From GCA-2698665 sp047611265 (GTDB taxonomy: Bacteria > Pseudomonadota > Gammaproteobacteria > GCA-002705445 > GCA-002716945), in assembly GCA_047611265.1 (NCBI GenBank), contig JBLFWM010000004.1:39223-103222 (forward strand): 64,000 nucleotides of DNA. The letters are read 5' to 3'. The notes under the pieces are model-generated. The model ran no database searches and was not told the origin of the DNA. It saw only the letters and a list, made by a program, of their open reading frames with translations. A program made the position numbers and the translations under genes. Below are positions 44,693 through 53,772 of this stretch, one piece after another (the stretch's first letter is position 1; each line of letters begins with the position of its first letter).

Positions 44693-45331
44693 ATGAATGA
44701 CCTTAAAAAACAATTTATAGAATTTACATTAGACCATCAAATACTTCGTTTTGGTAATTTTTCTCTTAATTCTGGGAGACAAAGCCCATATTTCTTTAAT
44801 ACAGGCCTCTGTAATACTGGTGAATTACTTGCTAAATTAGCAAAGTTTTATTCTGACTTATTAGTGCAGAATAGTATTGAATATGATTTTATTTTTGGCC
44901 CTGCTTATAAAGGAATAACGTTGGCTTCATCTATTAGTAATAGTTTATATAATTCTCATAATATTAATAAACCTTTTTGTTTTAATAGAAAAGAAGCTAA
45001 GACGCATGGAGAAAAGGGTGTATTTGTTGGCTCTCCACCAATAGGTAATGCGCTTATTGTAGATGATGTTATTTCTTCTGGTAAATCAATAATTGAGTCA
45101 ATAGATCTTTTGTCAAATAATAATGCAATACCCTCGTCTGTTTTAGTTGCTTTTGATAGGATGGAGCTTGGGACAGATAAAAGAGCTTCAATCGAGATTT
45201 CAGATAAATATAAAATACCAGTTTATTCAATTATTACCCTTGATGATATTGTTGAGTTTCTTCAAAATAATAAGACGATGAATTTGGAATTAGAGTCAAT
45301 GACTCAATACATGGACCAGTATAAAAGATAA
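44693..45331 (+). CDS. pyrE: Orotate phosphoribosyltransferase PyrE
   Basis: Transfers ribose-5-phosphate from PRPP to orotate in pyrimidine synthesis. The 212-residue protein has FNTGLCNTG, FGPAYKGITLA, the mobile-loop Lys-rich FNRKEAKTHGEKG and the PRPP-binding motif NALIVDDVISSGKS. It is divergent from the exonuclease gene over a 50-base AT-rich gap with no clear promoter match. Its stop is 2 bases from the convergent TauE/SafE gene. Confidence 0.96.
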   Translation: MNDLKKQFIEFTLDHQILRFGNFSLNSGRQSPYFFNTGLCNTGELLAKLAKFYSDLLVQNSIEYDFIFGPAYKGITLASSISNSLYNSHNINKPFCFNRKEAKTHGEKGVFVGSPPIGNALIVDDVISSGKSIIESIDLLSNNNAIPSSVLVAFDRMELGTDKRASIEISDKYKIPVYSIITLDDIVEFLQNNKTMNLELESMTQYMDQYKR

Positions 45332-45333
45332 GG

Positions 45334-46083
45334 CTAAAGAATTAAACTAATGCCTACCGTTATAGTAATAGTTTGATAAATAATTTTAATTGTACGATTA
45401 CTTTTAGATAGTGATATTTTTGCTCCTAAATAACCACCCATCAAAGATCCAAAAAACAATGCTGGTAAAAGCACCCACTCTATTTCAGCTATCAAACCTA
45501 AAGTAATGGCACCTAAGGCATTAAAGAATATTCCAACTATTATCAATGTATATGCAATTGCTTTTTTATAGTCCATGCCGTACCAAGAAATCAATATAAT
45601 TGTAAAAATTAATCCAGTCCCTGCAGATAATGATCCATTTAGAAAACCAGTCAAAAATATCAATGAATAACCAATTAAATTATTTGTAATAGTATTTGAG
45701 TATTCATATTCTTTTTCACCGTGGTTTTTTATTTTAAATGAATATAGACTGATGGAAATTATTAATATTCCTAGCAATAATCTGGCAAGTTGATCATTGG
45801 TAAAGGATATAAGTTGAGCTCCTATAAATACTCCAGGCAAACCAGCTAATAATAATTTTATGAGTAAATCTTTTTTGAAAGTAATAGTTCTTGCAAACTT
45901 ACTTGTTGCGCCAATACCTAAGGCAACAGTTGCTATTTTATGGACCGCTAATGCATTTATAAAAGGAATATTAAATAATAATAATATTGCAGGTAATTGG
46001 ATTACGCCTGCTCCGCCTCCGGAAAATGCAGAAAAAATATTTGAAATAAGTGATATTGCTAATAAACAGACTTGTTCAAACAA
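45334..46083 (-). CDS. TauE/SafE family sulfite/organosulfonate exporter-like permease
   Basis: A 249-residue membrane protein with seven to eight hydrophobic helices. The FSGGGAGVIQLPAILLLF motif near the N terminus and ALAVHKIATVALG, FLTGFLNGSLSAGTGL repeat-like halves are typical of TauE/SafE permeases. Members export sulfite, sulfoacetate or related small anions; the substrate here is unknown. It lies between argB and the convergent pyrE, an insertion in the Pseudomonas-like argB-pyrE region. Confidence 0.85.
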   Translation of the reverse strand: MFEQVCLLAISLISNIFSAFSGGGAGVIQLPAILLLFNIPFINALAVHKIATVALGIGATSKFARTITFKKDLLIKLLLAGLPGVFIGAQLISFTNDQLARLLLGILIISISLYSFKIKNHGEKEYEYSNTITNNLIGYSLIFLTGFLNGSLSAGTGLIFTIILISWYGMDYKKAIAYTLIIVGIFFNALGAITLGLIAEIEWVLLPALFFGSLMGGYLGAKISLSKSNRTIKIIYQTITITVGISLIL

Positions 46084-46084
46084 A

Positions 46085-46984
46085 TTACTTCCTTCGTATC
46101 ATTGTGCCTATACCTTCATCTGTAAATAATTCTAATAATACGGCATGATCAACTGTCCCATCAATTATCTGGACATGTTCAACACCTGACGCAACAGCTT
46201 CTAATGCTGACTCAACCTTTGGTAACATTCCATCAGATATTACTCCATTTTTAATTAACTCTTTAACTTTTGATGCGTTAATTGATTTAATTAAATTATT
46301 ATCACTATCCAAGATTCCAGTTGTATTTGTAAGCATTAAATATTTACGGGCTTGGAGTATATATGCTATTTTACCTGCGACTAAATCAGCATTAATGTTG
46401 TATGTTGTCCCATCATCACCTATTCCAATAGGAGCAATGACTGGTATAAATGGAGAACCATCTAGCAGGCTTACAACTTCTGGGTCAATGCTTTGAACTG
46501 TACCAGTATTTTTAAAATCAACTTTTTTAAATTTACCTTCACCAATAACTTTCTTTGCTCTAATTAGACCGCCATCTTTTCCAGACAGGCCAACAGCCTT
46601 GCCTCCATGGGATGATATGCAGCTAACAATCTCTTTATTTATCAGGCCACCTAAGACCATTTCAATTGTATGTATAGATTCTGGGTCAGTAATTCTCATG
46701 CCATTGGCAAACTCTGACTCTATTCCAAGCTTTTTTAAATAAGAAGTAATTTGTGGACCACCACCATGAACTATTACTGGATGGAGGCCTACTTGTTTTA
46801 ACAAGACAACATCTCTTGCAAAATTATTTTTAAGAGTTTCGTCAGTCATTGCGTGTCCACCAAACTTTATAACTATTACCTTGCCAGATAATTGTTGAAT
46901 ATATGGCAATGCTTCAATTAATATTTTTGCAGTGATAGGCGTAATTTTATTATCGCTTCTATATGTGACTTCTTCTTTTTTCAT
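46085..46984 (-). CDS. argB: Acetylglutamate kinase ArgB
   Basis: Second step of arginine synthesis. The 299-residue protein has the nucleotide-binding VIKFGGHAM, VIVHGGGPQI, and the C-terminal GMLPKVESALEAV. It is the long form with an extra N-terminal helix (about residues 1-25), like the hexameric, arginine-inhibited enzymes of Pseudomonas, rather than the shorter E. coli form. This suggests feedback control. argH is at 28355. It sits 6 bases after the phosphomannomutase gene. Confidence 0.95.
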   Translation of the reverse strand: MKKEEVTYRSDNKITPITAKILIEALPYIQQLSGKVIVIKFGGHAMTDETLKNNFARDVVLLKQVGLHPVIVHGGGPQITSYLKKLGIESEFANGMRITDPESIHTIEMVLGGLINKEIVSCISSHGGKAVGLSGKDGGLIRAKKVIGEGKFKKVDFKNTGTVQSIDPEVVSLLDGSPFIPVIAPIGIGDDGTTYNINADLVAGKIAYILQARKYLMLTNTTGILDSDNNLIKSINASKVKELIKNGVISDGMLPKVESALEAVASGVEHVQIIDGTVDHAVLLELFTDEGIGTMIRRK

Positions 46985-46990
46985 ATTTTC

Positions 46991-48373
46991 TCAGAAAGGT
47001 ATCTTTATATTATTATCAATTATTAACATATTCTTTTTTACTATACTCTGAATCCTATCCAGAACGCTTTCATTATCTGCCTCAAATCTCAACACTAAGT
47101 TAGATGAAGTATTCGAACATCTTATCAGAGCCCAGCCATCTGGGTATATTATTTTTAATCCATCAATATCAATAATACTAGCATTATCGAATTTCGTTAG
47201 TTTTGCAAATAAATTCATGAAAGTAAAATGATTATTACCAGAAAATAGTATATTAATTTCAGGTGTAGTTACAGATACTGGTAGATCATTGAGTATTTCT
47301 TCATAATTTTCATTACTAGATAGTATTTCTAATAATCGTATTGAAGCATATATGCCATCATCAAAACCTTTCCATTTATCAGCAAAGAATATATGGCCAC
47401 TCATTTCTCCTCCTAATAATGCCTTTTCTTGAATCATCGCTTTTTTTATAAAAGAATGACCCGTTCTAGAAAGCACTGGAATACCATTATTTTTTATGAT
47501 TTCTTCTTCAAGATATTTTGTACACTTTATATCATAAACAATTTTTGCATTTTTATTATTTTTTAAAATACTGCGACTAAATAGTATCATGAGTTGATCA
47601 GGCCAAATAATATCCCCGTTACTTTTCAAAACAATTATTCTGTCGCCATCTCCGTCATATGCAAATCCAATACCAGACTTATTACTTTTTATTTCATTTT
47701 TTAGTTGGGCTAAATTTTTTTCATTAGAAGTATCTGGAGGGTGATTTGGAAAATTTCCATCAACGCTTTCATTTATTATATGTGTGTTAATATTGAATGC
47801 AGAAAAAATTTTCTTAGCAATAGCTCCTGTTACTCCATTCCCACAATCAATAGAGACCTTAAAAGGAAAATCTATATCTATATCTGCTGTAATTTTTTTA
47901 ATATATTTTTCAAGAATATCTTCATTATGAATAACTCTTCCTTGCTTCTTGTTAGATTCAAATTTTTTAGAGATTATTAAATCATAAAGCTCTAGAATAT
48001 GCTCGTCAAACAAGGTCATATCATTGATGACCATTTTTATTCCATTAAAATTTTTTGGGTTGTGGCTTCCAGTAATCATTAATCCGTTATCAATATCTAA
48101 GTTATATAATGAAAAATATAAAAGTGGAGTAGGTAGCATTCCAATATCTATAACATCGACACCAGTTGAGGTTATACCTTCAATTAAATTTGCCTTTAAT
48201 GATTTTCCTGATAATCTTCCATCCATGCAGACACTAACTTTTTTTGTTTTTGAAACTTGTAGTATTTTTGTTCCTAAAGCTTTGCCAAGAAGATTATATA
48301 GCTGCTCATTAATCTGTTCAGGATATTCGCCTCTGATATCATAAGCTCTAAATATTTCTTTTGAAATATTCAA
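46991..48373 (-). CDS. algC: Phosphomannomutase/phosphoglucomutase (AlgC-like)
   Basis: Interconverts hexose 6- and 1-phosphates for LPS and exopolysaccharide precursors. The 460-residue alpha-D-phosphohexomutase has YDIRGEYPEQIN near the start, the phosphoserine loop MITGSHNPKNFNGIKM, the metal loop AYDGDGDRI and the sugar loop GGEMSGHIFF. The position dut-algC-argB matches Pseudomonas, where AlgC is bifunctional. Dual specificity is inferred. Confidence 0.92.
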   Translation of the reverse strand: MNISKEIFRAYDIRGEYPEQINEQLYNLLGKALGTKILQVSKTKKVSVCMDGRLSGKSLKANLIEGITSTGVDVIDIGMLPTPLLYFSLYNLDIDNGLMITGSHNPKNFNGIKMVINDMTLFDEHILELYDLIISKKFESNKKQGRVIHNEDILEKYIKKITADIDIDFPFKVSIDCGNGVTGAIAKKIFSAFNINTHIINESVDGNFPNHPPDTSNEKNLAQLKNEIKSNKSGIGFAYDGDGDRIIVLKSNGDIIWPDQLMILFSRSILKNNKNAKIVYDIKCTKYLEEEIIKNNGIPVLSRTGHSFIKKAMIQEKALLGGEMSGHIFFADKWKGFDDGIYASIRLLEILSSNENYEEILNDLPVSVTTPEINILFSGNNHFTFMNLFAKLTKFDNASIIDIDGLKIIYPDGWALIRCSNTSSNLVLRFEADNESVLDRIQSIVKKNMLIIDNNIKIPF

Positions 48374-48375
48374 TT

Positions 48376-48825
48376 TTATGTTTTCCCTGACGAGCCAAAA
48401 CCACCTTCGCCTCTTTCTGTTTCATCAAAATCTTGTACTAGTTCAAACTTTGGTTGATCAACAGTGATAAATAATAGCTGTGCTATTCTATCATATGGGT
48501 TAATTTTAAATTCAGCATCACTTCTGTTCCAGCAAGAAACAAAAAGTTGACCTTGATAATCTGAATCTATGAGGCCAACTAAGTTCCCTAAAACTATGCC
48601 ATGTTTATGACCTAGTCCAGATCTAGGAAGTATTAATGCTGCATGAGCGTTATCATCTATATATATGGCAACACCAGTTGGTATTAATTCAGTCTGATTA
48701 GGAAGTAGTATTAATGCACTATCTAATGAAGCTCTCAAATCAAGGCCAGCAGAGCCAGGCGTAGAAAATGATGGCATATCCTTTAAGTTTTTATCTACGA
48801 TTTTAATTTTTACTTTATTTAACAT
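48376..48825 (-). CDS. dut: dUTP diphosphatase Dut
   Basis: Hydrolyses dUTP to dUMP, limiting uracil in DNA and feeding dTMP synthesis. The 149-residue protein has the five dUTPase motifs, including PGSAGLDLRA, LPRSGLGHKHGI, GLIDSDYQG, RIAQLLF and the C-terminal RGEGGFGSSGK. It overlaps coaBC by 11 bases and precedes algC by 2 bases. Confidence 0.97.
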   Translation of the reverse strand: MLNKVKIKIVDKNLKDMPSFSTPGSAGLDLRASLDSALILLPNQTELIPTGVAIYIDDNAHAALILPRSGLGHKHGIVLGNLVGLIDSDYQGQLFVSCWNRSDAEFKINPYDRIAQLLFITVDQPKFELVQDFDETERGEGGFGSSGKT

Positions 48826-50044
48826 TATTTTTAACTAGTTGAAGTTTATTTGAATATTCTATAGCTATAAAGTCTAAAATTTTATTAGCGATATTTGATT
48901 TCTTATCATGACTAATTTTTTTTGAATTTGTATTAGATAGTATTATCACTTCATTATAGTCTGATTCAAAACCTAGTTTTAATTCATGATTGGCAATATT
49001 TCCAACTATTAAATCAAGATTTTTTTTTGCTAATTTTTGTTGAGTATTTTCTTTCAAGCTATTTGTCTCAGCAGCAAATCCTACAGTAAAGAGGTTTTTA
49101 TGTTTCTTAGATATGGTTTCCAATATATCTATGCCTCTAGTGAATTCTATAGTAATATTATTTTCATTTTTTTTATATTTAGTGTCTGAATAATTTGCTG
49201 GCTTATAATCTGCAATAGCTGCTGTTGAAATAAAAATATCAAAATCAGAAACCTTTTCTTTAACAGCCTCGTACATCTCTGATGAAGTTTCAACATATGT
49301 TGTTCTTATGTCGGTAATAGGGTTTAATGCGACCGGGCCTGATATTAATTCTACGCTAGCCCCTTTTGCTTTTGCAGCCATTGCAATAGCATACCCCATC
49401 TTGCCTGAGCTATAATTACTCATAAATCTTACTGGGTCTATAGGTTCTCTTGTAGGGCCGGCAGTAATAAGAATTTTACTTCCTGATAACTGAGATGTTT
49501 TGCTTTGATCTTTAATTTTTTCTATTATTTCTTCGGGGTGAGTCATTCTCCCGTAGCCAATATCTCCACATGCATGGCTGCCATAATTAGGCCCAATTAT
49601 TTTTATATCAGCATCATTAAGTTTTTCAATACTTGCTTGAGTTACTTTATTATTCCACATATCTGGATTCATCGCAGGTGCAACAAATAATGATTTAGTG
49701 AATGCTAAACATATTGTAGATAGCAAGTCATCTCCGTGACCATTTGCGAGTTTGTTCATGAAGTTTGCTGTGCATGGGGCTATAAGAATTACATCAGCCC
49801 ATTTAGCTAAATCAAGATGTGTAAAATTAGTTAAAGCAGATGAATCTTCGTCTTCAGAAATTACCTTGTTTCCAGATAAAGACTCAAGGGTCGTTTCTGT
49901 TATGAAGAGCTCAGAGCTTTTTGTCATTACAACTTTTACATTGCAACCCTCTTTTTTTAACCTACTAGCAATATCAGCAGCTTTATATGCTGCTATACTT
50001 CCAGTAATACCAAGCAAAATATTTTTATTAGTTAGTATATTCAT
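48815..50044 (-). CDS. coaBC: Bifunctional CoaBC (phosphopantothenoylcysteine decarboxylase/synthetase)
   Basis: Two steps of coenzyme A synthesis. The N-terminal flavoprotein CoaC has GITGSIAAYKAADIASRL, the catalytic His in FTHLDLAKWAD and the PAMNPDMWNN loop. The C-terminal CoaB has GPTREPIDPVRFMSNYSSGKMG and ISTAAIADYKP. Length is 409 residues (406 in E. coli). It heads the coaBC-dut-algC-argB series, overlapping dut by 11 bases. Confidence 0.96.
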   Translation of the reverse strand: MNILTNKNILLGITGSIAAYKAADIASRLKKEGCNVKVVMTKSSELFITETTLESLSGNKVISEDEDSSALTNFTHLDLAKWADVILIAPCTANFMNKLANGHGDDLLSTICLAFTKSLFVAPAMNPDMWNNKVTQASIEKLNDADIKIIGPNYGSHACGDIGYGRMTHPEEIIEKIKDQSKTSQLSGSKILITAGPTREPIDPVRFMSNYSSGKMGYAIAMAAKAKGASVELISGPVALNPITDIRTTYVETSSEMYEAVKEKVSDFDIFISTAAIADYKPANYSDTKYKKNENNITIEFTRGIDILETISKKHKNLFTVGFAAETNSLKENTQQKLAKKNLDLIVGNIANHELKLGFESDYNEVIILSNTNSKKISHDKKSNIANKILDFIAIEYSNKLQLVKNNVK

Positions 50045-50067
50045 GCCAATCCATCGTTAAATTTTAA

Positions 50068-51225
50068 TTATTTAATACTTTTTAAAAATTCTACTAATGA
50101 TTGTATTTGTTTTTTGCTATGACCGCTAGTTAAATTAATCCTAATAAGATCACGGTTTATGGGTACTGTTGGATATCTTATCCCTTGTATAAAGATATTT
50201 AATTTTTTTGCTTTTTTGCAGATATCCATTACCTCTTTTGGATTGCCAATTGTCATGGTCTGAATAGGAGTATCAGAGTCATTCATATTTATTTTAGATG
50301 TTTTTATAAGCTTCTTAAAATAAGCAATATTAGAATGTAAATTTTTAACTATTTTTTTATCATCCATTATCATGTTTATGCTTTCTAGAGTAGTTTGGAC
50401 CAGGGCAGGAGGTAACGCTGTAGAATAAATATACGGTTTAGATTTTTGAATGAGTAAGCTTATTAATTCTGTGGAGCCACAAATAAAAGCACCAAAGGTC
50501 CCAACAGCCTTTCCAAAGGTTCCTACATATGCATCAATTTTTATTTTATCTAAATTTAAATTGTTAATGCAGCTAGGAAATTTTTTTTCATTTTCTCTTA
50601 AAACACCAAAACCATGAGCATCATCAATAAATAATAATGCTTTATGTCTTTTTGCAATTGATGAAATTTTGAGTAAATTTGCTTTCTCTCCAGTCATACT
50701 AAATACAGTATCTGTAAATATAATCTTTGTAGGAGATTTTATTTTTTTTATTTTAACTTCTAGATCATCATAATCAAGATGCTTGTATCTTACTAATTTT
50801 GTTTTTGAAAGTCTCGAGCTTTCAATAATAGAGCTATGGTTTTCTTTGTCTTGAAAGATAGTAATTTCATTTTCTGAAATAGCATTGATTAAGCCTACAT
50901 TAGCCAAGTATCCGGAGTTAGACACTAGTGTGGACTCAAACCCCAGTAATTCAGTTATACGTTTTTCAAGATTTTCATGGGCTTTACTGTAACCGCTTAT
51001 TAATGGTGACGCTCCTGAACCAATGCCATATGCATCTATATGCTTTTTTAGTTTTATTTTGAGTTTTTTATTATTTGCTAAATTTAAGTAGTTATTGCTA
51101 GAGAAATTATTTAATATTTTCCCAGAAACTTTCATTAAAGAGTCTTGAGCAGACTCGGTAGCTATTCTATTTCTATAATTATTATCTTTTTTTAAATTTA
51201 AGATTATATTTTTAAAATCAGGCAC
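50068..51225 (-). CDS. bioF: 8-amino-7-oxononanoate synthase BioF
   Basis: PLP enzyme condensing pimeloyl-ACP and alanine in biotin synthesis. The 385-residue protein has NNYLNLANNKKL, GSGASPLISGY, FTDTVFSMTGEKA, IDDAHGFGVL and the PLP-binding Lys in GTFGKAVGTFGA. Related enzymes such as KBL and ALAS share the fold, but position after bioB supports BioF. The start is GTG, 6 bases after bioB. bioA, bioC and bioD are not in the window. Confidence 0.92.
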   Translation of the reverse strand: MPDFKNIILNLKKDNNYRNRIATESAQDSLMKVSGKILNNFSSNNYLNLANNKKLKIKLKKHIDAYGIGSGASPLISGYSKAHENLEKRITELLGFESTLVSNSGYLANVGLINAISENEITIFQDKENHSSIIESSRLSKTKLVRYKHLDYDDLEVKIKKIKSPTKIIFTDTVFSMTGEKANLLKISSIAKRHKALLFIDDAHGFGVLRENEKKFPSCINNLNLDKIKIDAYVGTFGKAVGTFGAFICGSTELISLLIQKSKPYIYSTALPPALVQTTLESINMIMDDKKIVKNLHSNIAYFKKLIKTSKINMNDSDTPIQTMTIGNPKEVMDICKKAKKLNIFIQGIRYPTVPINRDLIRINLTSGHSKKQIQSLVEFLKSIK

Positions 51226-51231
51226 TTATCT

Positions 51232-52290
51232 TTACGATGCATGTGGTTTTTGGATATTGTCAATAGCCACAGGTATATCTTTCAGTTTTTTTCTATCAGG
51301 AATTTCATTCAACTCAACCTTCTCAGAACTATTTGAACTGCCCATTGTATTAATTTTTAATTTTTTAAGAAGTTTGCGGTCATGGTCTATTGTTGAGTTT
51401 TTTGTAGTCAATAATTCTTCACCATAAAAAATTGAGTTTGCACCCGCAAAAAAACATAATGCTTGCATTTGGTCATTCATTGCATCTCTTCCTGCCGATA
51501 ATCTAACATAAGCTTTTGGCATTGCAATTCTAGCCAGAGCTATAACTCGAACAAAATCAAATTCATCTACATCAAAATTATCAAAATATGGAGTACCTTC
51601 AACTTTTACTAATCTATTTATTGGTACTGACTCTGGGTGTACTTCTAGGTTTGCTAAAACTTGAATCAATTTTACTCTGTCTATGTTTTCCTCTCCTAAA
51701 CCCAATATTCCTCCGCTACATACCTTAACCCCAGCATCTCTAACATGTTTTAAGGTATCAAGTCTGTCTTGATATGTTCGAGTAGTAACAACTTTTTTAT
51801 AATATTCTTCTGAGGTATCTAGATTATGATTATAATAATCTAGCCCAACCTCTTTTAATTCTTCTGCTTGAGTTCCAGAGAGCATTCCCAGAGTGACACA
51901 TGTTTCTAGACCTAGGTCTTTAACTTCTTTTACCATTTCTTTGACTTTTGCTAGATTGCTTTTAGTCAAATTTCTCCAAGCTGCGCCCATGCAGAATCTA
52001 GTTGCCCCGCTTTCTTTCGCATCTTGAGCTTGTTTTATAATATCTGATAAGGGTAATGTTTTTTCAAGATTTATATCTGTGTCATATCGTATGCTTTGAG
52101 AGCAATACTTACAATCTTCTGGGCAACCACCTGTTTTTATGGACATTAGTGTAGATATTTGAATTTCATTTGGATTATGATATTTCCTATGTAATTCATG
52201 AGATTTCCATAGCAAGTCATTAAATGGCAAATCATATAATTTTTGCAATTCAAGAACTGTCCAGTTATTTTTAATATCAAGATTTTTCAT
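51232..52290 (-). CDS. bioB: Biotin synthase BioB
   Basis: Radical-SAM enzyme that inserts sulfur into dethiobiotin. The 352-residue protein has the [4Fe-4S] motif CPEDCKYC, SIKTGGC before it, and YNHNLDTSEEYY and VCSGGILGLGE. The second cluster ligands lie in the same core, including RLSAGRDAM. Length fits (346 in E. coli). It is upstream of bioF in a probable bioB-bioF operon and 5 bases from ubiA. Confidence 0.97.
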   Translation of the reverse strand: MKNLDIKNNWTVLELQKLYDLPFNDLLWKSHELHRKYHNPNEIQISTLMSIKTGGCPEDCKYCSQSIRYDTDINLEKTLPLSDIIKQAQDAKESGATRFCMGAAWRNLTKSNLAKVKEMVKEVKDLGLETCVTLGMLSGTQAEELKEVGLDYYNHNLDTSEEYYKKVVTTRTYQDRLDTLKHVRDAGVKVCSGGILGLGEENIDRVKLIQVLANLEVHPESVPINRLVKVEGTPYFDNFDVDEFDFVRVIALARIAMPKAYVRLSAGRDAMNDQMQALCFFAGANSIFYGEELLTTKNSTIDHDRKLLKKLKINTMGSSNSSEKVELNEIPDRKKLKDIPVAIDNIQKPHAS

Positions 52291-52295
52291 ATTAT

Positions 52296-53147
52296 TTAAA
52301 TATAATTAAATATTAGACCAAAAGTAATTATTAATCCAAAGATATTATTATTTTCGAATGCAGATATGCATTGGTAAGGCTTTCTTGATCTTACCAATAG
52401 GTTCTGATAGATAACGCATAGAAGCGATACCAGTACAAAAAAATAATATATCAGATGGAAAGAGTTTATCAATCCCAAAAATATAAATCCTACAATAATG
52501 CTGTAATGTAAATTTAGAGAATATTTTATATCCTTTTCTCCAAAAAATAGTGCGGATGATTTTATGCCGATCTTTTTATCATCATCTTTATCTGCCATTG
52601 CATAATAAGTGTCGTACACGACCGCCCATATAATTGTTAATATATATAAAAGTATACAATTGATATCAATAAAGCCTTTTTCAAGCATAAATACCATTGG
52701 TATACTAGAACCAAATGCCATTCCTAAAATTAATTGAGGTATTTTAAAATATCTTTTAGTTAGAGGATATATTATTAATAAAATTAAGGAGAATATTGTT
52801 AATAATATGATTTTAAAGCCTAACATCAATAATAATATAAAACATACGGTAATTAGTAGTCCAAACAAAGTCAAGGCTTCTTGGTTTGAAACTTTTTTTG
52901 AAGCAAGAACACGATTTTTTGTTCTTTCTACTTTAATATCAAAATCCTGATCAAAATAATCATTAATAATGCACCCTGCCGACCTTGTGGCAACAATTCC
53001 AACTGCAAATATTATTAAATATATTATATTAGGATTGCCTTGGGTAGAAATCATAAATGCCCATACGACTGGCCACATTAATAGGAAAAATCCTATTGGC
53101 TTATCTACCCTCATTAATTGTAAATATAATTTAAATTTTTTAATCAT
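52296..53147 (-). CDS. ubiA: 4-hydroxybenzoate octaprenyltransferase UbiA
   Basis: Prenylates 4-hydroxybenzoate, the product of UbiC, in ubiquinone synthesis. The 283-residue integral membrane protein has about eight to nine helices. Two Asp-rich metal motifs are present, NDYFDQDFD and YDTYYAMADKDDD. RVDKPIGFFLLMWPVVWAF is the family N terminus. It lies between the fae-like gene and bioB on the minus strand. Confidence 0.95.
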   Translation of the reverse strand: MIKKFKLYLQLMRVDKPIGFFLLMWPVVWAFMISTQGNPNIIYLIIFAVGIVATRSAGCIINDYFDQDFDIKVERTKNRVLASKKVSNQEALTLFGLLITVCFILLLMLGFKIILLTIFSLILLIIYPLTKRYFKIPQLILGMAFGSSIPMVFMLEKGFIDINCILLYILTIIWAVVYDTYYAMADKDDDKKIGIKSSALFFGEKDIKYSLNLHYSIIVGFIFLGLINSFHLIYYFFVLVSLLCVIYQNLLVRSRKPYQCISAFENNNIFGLIITFGLIFNYI

Positions 53148-53156
53148 ACTATAAGC

Positions 53157-53705
53157 TTATATTTTTCCATCTAGGCCCATTTGAAAATATTTGTGTATTA
53201 TAGATTCTTGATTTTCAAGAAGCCAATCTATGTCGGGTTTATTAGTCATTGCTTTATGAATAGCTTGACTAGTAGCTTTTCTATGAATATCAAAAAGGAT
53301 TTTATGGTCTAGATTGTCATCGCTAGATACTGATGGATTCAGCCATACCGATACAATTACTCCAAGATCATTTGCTCTTTCTTTGGGTATATCGCCATTT
53401 CTAACAGAATCAAGCACTCCATTTGCTATGGCAGCTTGCACAGTACCCATTAATATATTTGTATACCTATTTTCTTTAACAGTAACCTTGCTAACCATTA
53501 TTGTTGCAGGCTTAACCATGATATCTGTATTCATGATCGCAAGAACTTTTGAGTGACCTTTTGTTTGATCTCCAATTAAGTTAGCAAAAGCTGTTCCAAA
53601 TGGACCATCTAACTCACCTATTACAACTTCTGGCTCTGCCGCTGTTCCAGCAGGACCACCTGCAACCAAAGCTTCCCCTATTTTCATTATAAATTTTTCG
53701 TTCAT
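53157..53705 (-). CDS. fae: Formaldehyde-activating enzyme (Fae) family protein
   Basis: Classical Fae condenses formaldehyde with tetrahydromethanopterin. The 182-residue protein shows IGEALVAGG, GTAFANLIGDQTKGHSKVLA, VKPATIMVSKVTVK and VSVWLNPSVS, clear Fae features. The stretch around residues 18-30 (GTAAEPEVVIGELDGP) differs from the classical NEVAHIDLIIG and lacks the His described as the catalytic acid. It may be a paralogue with another role, such as formaldehyde sensing or binding. An AGGAAAA ribosome-binding site precedes the ATG. No other methanopterin-pathway gene is in the window. Confidence 0.87.
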   Translation of the reverse strand: MNEKFIMKIGEALVAGGPAGTAAEPEVVIGELDGPFGTAFANLIGDQTKGHSKVLAIMNTDIMVKPATIMVSKVTVKENRYTNILMGTVQAAIANGVLDSVRNGDIPKERANDLGVIVSVWLNPSVSSDDNLDHKILFDIHRKATSQAIHKAMTNKPDIDWLLENQESIIHKYFQMGLDGKI

Positions 53706-53772
53706 ATATTTTTCCTACCTGAGTGAATTTATGCCTATAATATATGTTAAGTTTATGAAAAGGAATAGACGA

